64,000 bases of DNA from Heterotrichella gracilis (taxonomy: Eukaryota > Sar > Xanthophyceae > Tribonematales > Xanthonemataceae), in assembly GCA_032358255.1 (NCBI GenBank), contig JAULBX010025941.1, forward strand, positions 66,321 through 130,320, given 5' to 3'. Below, piece by piece: positions 1 to 10,700 of this stretch. Numbering within the stretch: the first letter of the stretch is position 1; each line of letters begins with the position of its first letter. The notes under the pieces were generated by a model that was given only the letters and a program-made list of their open reading frames with translations, made no database searches and was not told where the DNA came from. A program made the position numbers and the translations under genes.

Positions 1-126
1 CGCATAGCAGGGTCAGAATGCGCGCCTCTGGTTACTGGGTTAGTAACCCAGTAATACCCTAGGGTAAATAGTATCCTTGAAAAGACCCAGTAAACGAGTG
101 GCGCAAATTCTGACCCTGCCGCTATG
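1..126. repeat. Palindromic foldback element 1
   Basis: Imperfect terminal inverted repeats of about 26 bases face each other (1-26 against 100-126; both contain the core GGGTCAGAAT or its complement). Inside lies a perfect 11-base inverted repeat with a one-base loop (32-42 and 44-54), then a perfect 12-base palindrome at 56-67. This architecture is that of a nonautonomous foldback or MITE-like element. It may extend left of the window. No target duplication can be called. Confidence 0.6.
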
Positions 127-250
127 TTTTGCGCTGCTGTGATTGGTGAGGGTTCAAGTGACTTGCTGGGCGTATCCACACTAAGCAAGTTCCTCCTGGC
201 AGGTCGCTAATTAGCGTGACCTTTCTCGCTTCCTTCGTGTTGCCCGGTCA

Positions 251-374
251 CTGGGGGAGGATACTTGAACCTGTCAGAACAACAAGCTAATCCTTATGCC
301 ACTGTGGCCGCCATGCGCCATGCGGCATCAGGATTAGCTGCTTGTTTCTGACAGGTTCAAGTATGGCCCCCCAG
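251..374. repeat. Palindromic foldback element 2 (MITE-like)
   Basis: Two long arms, 251-295 and about 331-374, are near-perfect inverted repeats; the core ATACTTGAACCTGTCAGAA is mirrored exactly. The roughly 35-base centre is itself partly palindromic (TGGCC and CATGCGCCATG region). Total length is about 124 bases, close to element 1, with no coding capacity. It is probably a nonautonomous DNA transposon derivative or an extrusion-prone hairpin. Confidence 0.75.
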
Positions 375-1725
375 AGCCTAAATTTGAATCCTGCAGAATT
401 TGTGGCTTATTAGTTTGGTTATCCCACGGAGTCTGAAGCGTTTCCATTACAGTTCTCATTGTGAGTCAGAGTCGTGCCTTGGGTTGCTTTTGGTTTTGAC
501 AGTGATGCAAAAACAAGACAGAATGCACATGTAACACATTTTATGACATCAAATTACCGACCCAATACAACGCAATGCCATGCCTATTCAATCCAATTTG
601 GGTTGCGGCCAGTCTTGCCAAGCTGCCAACGCACTGCCAAAGTGACACGCAATCATCAGTGCTAAATGTCTCGTTGTTCCTGTCTCCAGAACTGAATTCA
701 ATTGGCTACCCGTTACCGTGTCCAACTTGAGGGAACTTCCTTCAAGGTGTCACTGTGACCGCATGCCTGCTCTGTGGTTCACATGGCCACTCCCAATCCC
801 CCATTGTTGGTGAAATGAGGTGACTCACCCGGCCTCAGAGGCCGGGTCAGGTGAGGTACCAAGATGTGAGATAAGATAAGGTGAGGTGGAATTGCTTGAC
901 CCCATGACGCCTGACGGGTTCATAGGGTGTGTGCCATCATCGCAGGCGCAGGCCAGCACAAGCTCCTACCCACTCTACTGCCACGTGGTCTCATCCTAAA
1001 CCCTGAACTCAGGAAGGACGCCCCACACCCTCCCAATGGATGGTCGGCTGTGGCTGCTGTGGTGGGTGGCTGCAGGATGGTGGGCGGATCAGGGCTGGAA
1101 TTGCACATGGCGGGGCGGGGGTGGGTGGTCGACGCTGTCAGGTGGAAACACATGCGCCCATGTCTGACGCCATGCGTGCGCTGTCATACCCTGTGGAAGG
1201 GTTTTTGCAACCCCTCGCCAGCTTGGCAACAAGGGCACGCACCTGCCTGTGGGTGCTGTGTGAGGAGGGGGCTCAGAGCCAACCCCAAAACCCTGTGCTA
1301 GGGTATCACTGGGGTCGTGGAGAGGATGCCTGCAGGGTGGAGGGTTCCTCCCTGTCGCCCAGCCCTTGCTTGGGGTTCCAGGAAGGTTTTCCACCATGTG
1401 GGGTGTTCCCCAGCCAGGGCATTGCGCAAAGCAAGTGTGAGCAATTACGAGGCTCCCCCTGCTCACTCTATGCCCAACCCTAGCAAAGGGTTTGGTGGGG
1501 CTGTCGCGTCCTCGACCCCCTGCGCGCAACCACACCTGTCAGTCCTAGACAACCTTAACCCTACACAGTGCGACGCTGGATGCATGGCATCTATAAACCA
1601 TGATGCCTGATCAGTGCACAATGGCACGCGTTACAATACTACACCCGGTACACTGCTTCATGGCAGAAATGGCAACCCTGGGCATCTGCATCGCATAGCA
1701 ACCCTACAACCTGAACCTTTAAATC
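375..1725. other. Gene-free stretch downstream of UPF1
   Basis: I see no convincing coding region. The stretch should hold the UPF1 3' UTR: on the minus strand a TGTAA motif, the usual green-algal polyadenylation signal, lies near 1631-1635, about 90 bases past the stop. A small GC hairpin occurs at 828-848 (arms ACCCGGCC/GGCCGGGT). Short open frames on both strands at 900-1600 lack family features and splice context. Confidence 0.4.
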
Positions 1726-4700
1726 CTAAACCCTAAACCCCCGTACCAGGTGTGCATCATAGTAGGGCTGCTGGTCATAGAAGCTCTGGCTCTGATAGCC
1801 CCCCTGGCTCAGCCCATCATCCCCAAATGTGAATGTGTCCTGGCTGAATCCCAGGCCCCCAGCCCCTTGGGTCCACCCCGTGGCAGACATTTGAGAGTAG
1901 CCCCCCTTGGAGCGGTAGGGGTCGGACTGGCTGGGGCGGGCGCGGGCTGGGAGGGGAGAGGGGAGGGTGTTAGTATGAAAAGGGGTGGGGGGGAGGAGGA
2001 GCCAAGGAGGGGCAATGGCACTGCACCAATGCATAGGTGCTGTAATGACCTGAAATAAGCTCGTACGATATCTGGACACATGCGGAACCATCAAAAGCAT
2101 GACAAAGCCTACCACCAGGTTTAACTACATTAATTGTATATGATTTACATCCGTCTCAGTCCACACAGTTATTCTGCATTACCCGCCCCAAGGACACGGG
2201 TTCGAGTTTCCGCAGCCGACCCCTTATACCCTACCTGATTTGGGCTGCGGCAGGATTGGCTGCGGCAGGGGTTTGGCAGATCTCGATGAGGAGGGGAGGG
2301 AAACCCGGTAAGGGTTGGGCGCAGCAGGGGGCGCGGGCCCAGCAACCACGCTTGGAGGGGGCCGAGGGATCCCCCCTCCATTTTGCCTGTCAAACCCATC
2401 CCCATCCCCATCGCCGATATCCACCGGCTGGGGATTGAGCAGCTCTGCGGCTGTGGCTGCGGGGCGGAACCTGTGGGAGTGCGCGCAAATCAGGATTACA
2501 TGTGTGCCCCAGGTGAGATGCATCCACCCTATGGGTGGTACCAAAGCTAGGTAGATACTGACGAGATGCCGGTACCACGCAAGCTAGGGATCAATAAAGT
2601 ATAATACATGTTTAAATTTTTACGCTGTTTGGACATGTCCATTTATGACCGTACACGCTGCAGCCTGTGCTTGAGATTTGGATCTAGGGCAAGGGGAGTG
2701 AGCAACAAGGATAGGATTACCCTCCTGCCCCCAACATGAACAATCCAACAAATGCAAAACAGCAGTCACCTGTGCGAGTAGGCCCCGCCCAGGGCAAACG
2801 CGCGCGAGTCAAAAACCCTTCGTGGTTTCACAAGCTGCATCAGGCTCTGCTTGAGGTTGGTGAGCGGCCCCTCCACCAAACCCCCCATCTCCTTGAAGTG
2901 GTGGATGAGCGAGTTCCACAGGGGCTGCTTGGAAAGAACCTTAGGGTTTCCCAGGACCACCACGCCGAATCGGGCACGGGTGAGGGCCACGTTCAGGCGG
3001 CGGGGGTCTGACAGGAAGCCGATACCCTGCACAAGGGTTTCAGGGTGTAGGTCAGGCATTGTGTACTGGTTTATTAAAGCTTGCACAGTAGCTTAACGCT
3101 TGCACAAAAGCAGCCACAACCCTTGGCAAGAGTTCCGCAAGGCCAGAGGGCGGGATGGGTCGATGCAGCCGTAGGTTCAGCCAGTACAGCACAAAACTGT
3201 ATTCAAAGGAAAAAATATTCAATGACAAGGTGACCAGTCTCACAACCCATAAAACCATTGGCAAGGGTTTTTGTTCCTGCTCACCTGGTGCTCGTTTGAG
3301 CGCACGCATGAGAGGATGATGTAGTCCTTCTCCCGGCCCTGGAAGGAATCCACACTCGCAACTTCTACCTAGAAGAGGGGGAGGCGCGTAAATAATGAGG
3401 TGGTGTGTGAGGTGATCATGCTGATTTCTTTGGCGTGAGGGGTTTAGGCAACACACATAGCAGCCATACCCATGTTTGTACAGCGTCTTGTGCTAGTAGA
3501 ATTCTATGCCACTTTATATTAGAAAATGCCCCTCATAAACCCACCCCCACCCACATGTACCCTCGATCCTACCTGCGAGTACAGCTGCTGCCCCGCAGTG
3601 CCCGCCCTGGTGAACACATGCATCACATGCGCCCGCTGGCCCTCGTAGGGAGTAATCACGCCGATCTGTCCCGGGGACACCCCGCATCTCAGGAAATGCG
3701 TGACGATCTTCTCCACATTGGCCGCCTCGGTGCGGTTGAGGTAGGAGGTGCTGCTGCTGCTAATCTCCTCAGTGCCAAGCTGGAGAAAGGGGAGATAGGG
3801 TTTTGTTAGGTTTTCTATGGGTTTGAGATACGAGGTGCTGCTGCTGCTGATCTCCTCAGTGCCAAGCTGGAGAAAAAGCAAGGGGCAGAGTTTTGTTAGG
3901 GTTTTCTTTAGGCTTTTCATATGGGCTTTCTTTGGTCCCAGATGAAGTTTAGATCAGGTTGCAGACTGGGTTGAGGTAGGAAGGAGCTGCTGCTGATAAA
4001 CTCCTCAATGTCCGGAGGGAGTAGGCTAGGGTTCATTACAGGTGTTTTACAAAATTCATTAGGGTTTCAATCAGGACGAGATTGAGGTGCTGCTGGATTC
4101 ATTGGACCCAAGCTGCGCAAAGGGAAGCGGTAGGGCTGACGCAGTGCCCGCCTTACCGGTATATGCGTGCACACACACTGCAATCATTTACCTGCACATG
4201 GGATTATACACACATGTATGGACATGGATATGCAGCCACGCAAACACGTACAACCCCCACACGCATATCCCACCACCCAGCCCACCTGCACATAGGATTA
4301 TGGACATGTATGGACATGGACATGCAGCCACACATACACTTACAACCCCCACACGCATATCCCACCACCCCGCCCACCTGCACATAGAACATCATCGGCT
4401 TCTCGGCCTGAGGCCAGGGGAAGGAAACCTGCGACAAAGGGAGGGGTGGAGTCAGCAATATGGCCCCATAACGTGTAGGGGTAAGAGACCTTCAATGGCC
4501 CTTTGTCATGTTTACATAATTTGACAGCAACCACATGAGCATGGGGGAGAAAACCTGGGCTCGCCTCGTCCCACCAAAGCTTTGGCTGCATGCTTGAAAC
4601 TTTTTCAGCTTGTACTGGGTACACATGGCCTGCGGCTCACCTGCGGCTGCTTCCTCTGCGCCGCACTGACCCCGTTCTACACTTGAATGTATGTCAATTC

Positions 4701-7700
4701 AGCTTGTACTGGGTGTACATAGCCTGTGGCTCACCTGCGGCTGCTCCCTCTGTGCTGCACTGACCCCGTTCTGCAGCGCCCCCTCGTAGAATGTGTTTGA
4801 TGGGAACTCGGACAGGCAGGGGTGCATGCGGTACTGCACAGCCAGACGGTGCGGCTTCACACCCAGCAGGATGAGGCGCTCAAACAGCGACTGGGACAGC
4901 CCGGCCTTGGCGGACTGGAGCGAGGGATAAGCGATTGTCAGAGTGTTGTAACGTGGGAATGATTGAGAATGCCAGCACCAAAGTGCTCAACGCATGTGCG
5001 AGACTGCACGTCATTCTGGCTGCATTGCTGATGTATGATATATTATATATATTACACGCATATCCGCCACAAAAGCCAGATCGGCAATCAACCTTGTGCA
5101 TTGCTGATGTGCATGCATTTAATCATACAACAGCTGGCAACTGGCCGGCATCATGTGGTGACCCCAGTCAACCACCTCCCTTCCGGCACACCGCACATCA
5201 GGAGCAGCAAAAGCAACACCAAGGGAAAACAGAAATGGAACAAAGTCGGTGACCCTGTTTCCACCCCACCTTTTTGTTCATGATGACTGGCCCCAGCTGG
5301 CAGTGATCCCCCACCAGCACCACCTGCTTGGCGCCGCACACAAGCGCGATGAGGGACTCGGGCTCCGTGGCCTGGGTGGACTCGTCAACAAGCACCTGCG
5401 GGGGGAGAAAGGGAGAGATTAGGGTTTGGGTTTAGGGTTTAGGGTTGCCTGGGTGGACTCGTCAACAAGCACCTGGAGAGGAAGGGTGGGTTGGTAAGAG
5501 GGGGGAGGGGAGGGGGCAGTGACGGGAAATGAAATGGAATGCTATGGAATGTCAATGCAAATGCAAATGCGACCACATTGAATGCCAAAGCCAATGCCAA
5601 TGTCATCCAACTCTGATGCCATGGCGTGCCCCAACCCTGAATCCTACTAGCTCCTTGGCTGGACAAGACCCTCCACCCACCCTACCTTACAGACCCTGAG
5701 GGATTAATGTGCCATGTCACAAAATAGATAGTGCGCACCACAACCACCACACACACACCTTCCGGAATCTGTAGGTAGCCAGGCGGGGATCCCCAGCCCC
5801 CACACAGGTGGCGCACACCACATCCGCAGCACCCAGCACCTCCCGCTCCACAGCCCTAAGCAGGGTTTTGTACTTGCGCTCGTCGCCCAGCGCCAGGCCC
5901 CCTGCCTCCTCCTTGAGAGCCAGGAGGCCGCGCAACTCGGAGCGGGAGGGGAGGTCGAGGTGGCGCACCTGCGGATGGGATTTGCAGGGTAAATTAGGAA
6001 ATCCAAACACCATTTGGACTCCAAGAGTTTGGAGCAGAGCATTTGGTTAAGCTGCACTAGGTTTATCCCCCTGCACCCACCTCATCCTAGGGGATGCTCG
6101 AAGATACACGGAAATAGGATTAAGGGTTATGAGTACCCTCCACTGCTTCCCTGGATTGTTCCAAGCGCCCTACGGTTTATTGTAGGGTTCAGCGATATCC
6201 CTCCTTCACCCACCTGGTAGTGCAGCGTGAGATGCTCCACAGGGCTTGCCACCGCCTCCCTGGCTAGGGTTTAGGGTTTTGGGTGGGGTTTAGGGATTTT
6301 CCTCCTTCACCCACCTGGTAGTGCAGCGTTAGATGCTCTACAGGGCTTGCCACCGCCTCCCTTGCCTTTGCACACAGGCGCACCACCTTGAGGCCCGTCA
6401 GGTGGATGCGCTCTGCCAGCTGGTCAACTGCCACGTTGGATGGGGCCACCACCAGCACCTGCAGGGTTTAGGGTTAGGGATTTAGGGTTTGGGTGCGGCC
6501 ACCACAAGCACAGGGTTTGAGGTTTAGGGTTAGGGGTTCAGGGTTTGAGTAGGGCCACCACCAGCACCTGCAGAGGAATGTGTGTGTGGGAGGAAGGGAT
6601 GCGCTTCCATGGGGTAAAGAAGGGCATGGGCGTGTGCGTGCTCCAGGGTGGGTCCCCAGTGCGAGAGCGTGTGAGCTTGCATCTGCCACATTGCCTCTAG
6701 GTATGCGTGCGCCATGTGTACAAGGTGTGCATGCAGCCACATGCCCATGCAGCATCATGCATGTGGACAAGCACATACCCATGCATCTGTGTACCCAACT
6801 CGCCACCCACCACACGCGTACACATGGCTACACGCATGCATCTGCGTAATCATCCGCGTACCCGGCTCGCCACCCACCACAGGCATACATATGTGCACAC
6901 CCACCCACCACCGCCACACCTACCACACACACACATGGTTGACCTCCGCACACCCAACCACCACCCCACCTCCCAAACCCCGCACGCACCTGCCCCTGCC
7001 CCGTCCTGGCCATGTGGTACACGATGGTGGCCGACGTGACTGTCTTGCCGGTGCCTGGAGGGCCCTGGATGAGGCTCAGGGGCTGCTCCAACACAGTGCG
7101 CACGGCGGCCGCCTGCGAGGCAAACGAAAGAAACCATCGCCTGGGTTCTTGTAGGGTTTGGAAAGAGTACAGATAGGGTTGAGGGCCATACGCTTTACAC
7201 CCCATGCTTGACAACCATTTACCCCCTTTTCCAGGGTTTCCCACCTGTGAATGGTTGAGCTGCGGCAGGCCGGGTGCCGACACCTCCTTGGGCAGCTGCG
7301 CCTTGAGGGCCTAGGGCTCAACATCATGACCAGAAACCTACCCTATGATGCATCCCCCCAATCCCCCCCCCATCCCATCCTAAGTAGCATAACCCCTTTA
7401 CAACCCTTGCATTAAGGCTCGGAACCCAGCTCCTACCTGCGAGTGATTGAGCTGCGGCAGGCCGGGTGCCGACACCTCCTTGGGCAGCTGCGCCTTGAGG
7501 GCCTGGGGCTCAACATCGTGCCCCAGCAGCTTGTGGTACAGGTAGCCGCTCACGCTGGTCTCGTCAACAGCAAAGGTCTTCATGGCGCGCTTGGGAAAGA
7601 GGGATACAGAGGTGGGTTAGGGTTAAATTCAGGGTTCTGGTTCAGGTATTCAATCATGCTGGTCTCGTCAACAGCATAAGGTCTTCATGGCGCGCTGCGG

Positions 7701-10700
7701 GGCATGGGCAGGGTTTTGTTAGGGTTGTGGTACAGGTAGCGCTCACGCTCGTCTGGTCAACGGCAAAGGTCTTCATGGCGCGCTGCAAGGCAGGGCTACT
7801 GCAATTTTAGGGTTTCAGCCTTTTCCCTAGGGTCACCGCCCACTACCAGGTCGCAGTGGTAGTGGTGCAGGTGATGGTGCAGGTAGTGGTGGCTTAGCCA
7901 CTGCCAACTACCGACTGTGGAAAAAGCTTGCGCCCTACCACACACCCAGGGTCAAAGGCCATCACCCTCCCCTCTTGGATAGCCTCATATGAAAACAGGG
8001 TTTAGGGATGAAATTTAGGGTTTCTCCCATACGGAAAACCCCCCTCACCTGCATCCTGTCGAAGCTCGTGCTCTTCCACACATACTCCACAGAGTACCCG
8101 CTACCGCACTCCAGCGGCACATCCTCCCCCTTCCTGCCCCCCCCTTTCACCTCCATGCACACCTCCTCACTGGCCTCGTTGGCTGATACAACAGTGCCGC
8201 TGGCCTGCCAGGGGCCCGAGCCAGGGGTGGGGCAGGGGTGCCGCAGGCGCAGCTCGTCGCCTGAAACAGGGAAGGGGAAAGCATTGGCAAGGGTGGGGTG
8301 TAGCGTTTGTGTAGGCGCAGGTTACAACCCCCCATGGAATACGTCAGCGTCTACCCCTACCGCAGCCGGGCCCTACTTCACATCCATTGTCCTGGAACCA
8401 CTATGGCCCCATCATGCACATCCCTTAGCACCACCCAACCCAGAACCATTGCACCAACCCTACCCAAATCCTAACACTAACCCTACCCAAACCCTAGCTC
8501 CGACCCTCACCTGGCATGAGCTTGAGCTCCGACCCATCATCCCGGGTGAAGTAAAAGTATGCCACCCGCTTCTTGTTCAGCCCAATGTCCCACCGCACGC
8601 TCACCCCCTCGCGGGCCTGCAAGGGACAGACCACGATTAGGGTTTAGGGTTTAGGAGCTAAGGTACAGGAGGGGCGACACTCTTTTCTTGCCCAGGCCCC
8701 AGCGGCCCAGCGCAAGCTCCCTCTCAGGGAGCCAGCCAGTGGCACACCACACAAGGAAGCGGTCACTCCACGAATGCATTTCACTATAAACCTTCATTAC
8801 ATGCCAAAACAAATTGTGACATTCTGCTCGCACGTGTCTCTCCTTGGGCGACCTGTCGTAGTCCGCCTGTGACTTCACTAGGGGCCCAATGCCCTGGTAC
8901 CAGGGCCCTAAACCCTAAACCCTGGACCCTCCCACCTGCCTCCCCTTGTGCAGCACTTCATTGGATAAGTTTATCACCCCCACCTAGCTCTCCTTCAGCG
9001 ACTTGTCATATTTATCCTTCCCCTCCACCATCCTAACCCCAAACCCTACCCTAACGCTAACCCCCAAACCCTTAACCACTATGATCCCCACCTGGCTCTC
9101 CTTGATCGACTTGTCATAGTCCGCCTCCGCCTTCACCAGGGGACCAAATATGTTCTGGTACTGGTAGGCGTCGTCATATTTCAGTGCAACGGGAAGGGGA
9201 TCCTCGTCCTCGGCAGGCTTATCCAGGTCGTCCAGGCTGGCGCTAGGGTTGGCACGCCACATGTCCTCCAGGCGGGCCACTTGGGCGGGGGTGACGTGGC
9301 GGGCGCGCAGCACCTCCTGTGCAGGGTGGGAGTTCAGGGATTTAGGGTTTAGGGTTTGGGTTTAGGGAAGGGATGCCACATGTCATCTTGGCGGAACACC
9401 TTGGCAGGGGTGACGTGACGGGCGTGGAGAACCTCCTGTGGGGAATGAGTAGGCAGTGGGTGAATTGGCAAGGGGAGAGGGGTTAAGGGAATAGTGGTGG
9501 TGGTGGGTGGGCAAGGGAGACAGGGGTTGGGTGAAGCCTGCCTAAGGCACCAGTGCACACGCCGGATACTTCCATCACCCTTGCAGTTACTCGAAGACCC
9601 TATCTGAAACCTGCCCAGGCAAGCCCTACCCAACCCCGCCCCCGCACCTGCTCGCTGGGCGGTTTGACCAGCCACGGCACAAAGGCCCGGTCCTCAATCA
9701 GGGGCTGCCAGTGGCCCATGTCGATGTCCAAATCCTTCAACCCAGCGGCGTTGGGCGAGGTGTCCCGACACAGCAGCACCACGGTGTTCTCGCTCTTGAC
9801 AGGCACAAAGCCTAGGGCAAACACGTTCTTGGAGCCGCAGCTGTAGCACTCCAGCACGCTGTCGCCCAGAGGGGACTCCTTGTGCAAGGAGACCTCCTTG
9901 TTCTTGGACTTGACCTGCGGGGGTGGGGTTTCCAGTGAAGTTGCCAGAGAGGGTTTTGGGCTGCAGGAGAGTTTGAAGAGTGTTGGGCAATTTCCAGGCA
10001 GGGCGCACGCTGTCTCCCAGGGGAGGATTTTGTGTGCAAGGGGAGCTCCTTGTTATTGGACTTTGACCTGCGGGGGAGGGTTGCCTGAGGTTTTAGTAAT
10101 GTAACACCGCATGAAAATCCAGTACACGAGGCCGACCGAATGTACCTGCCATCAGTTGCAATCCTGACACCTTCACCAAGGATTTAATGCATACCAGTTG
10201 CAATCCCTGACACCCTTCTCTAGGGTTCATGGTTGCCATTTGGGATCACTTACACCATCGCCAAAGACTTCACATGCCAAACAGTGCACAGCATGACAGG
10301 TGCATAACATGGCTCACCAGGTGTGTTACGATACACGAGGCCGACCCTGTGCACCTCCCGTTGCAAAACCATTTGGAGCTGGTGGCGCACTTGACCACAC
10401 TCACAGGGGAGTGGGTGCCGCAGTACCTGGGGGGGAGGGGGAATCGTAGGGTTTTCAGGGCTGATGCATTACCCTACAGAAGGGTTTGAAGGACTGGTCA
10501 TATGACCACGCTCACAGGGGGAGTGGGTGCCGCAGTACCTGTGACAGGGAGGGTGTGGTAGGGTTTTCCCAGGGCTGGTGCGTTACCCTGTATTAGGTTT
10601 TGCGGTGGAAGGGGGGGGCAGGCAACCAGTGCAGGTGATGGGGGGTGCATCATGATCAACAACGCATGGACAATGCGGGGTGGTGCGGTCAAGGTTTAAG

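Noticed and set aside
2165-2225. tRNA-like T arm (ACGGGTTCGAGTTTCC) in a UPF1 intron
   Set aside because: No acceptor, D or anticodon stems can be folded upstream, so it is at most a fragment.
8008-8640. 210-codon plus-strand frame
   Set aside because: It lies opposite two UPF1 exons with clear family motifs; it is their antisense shadow.
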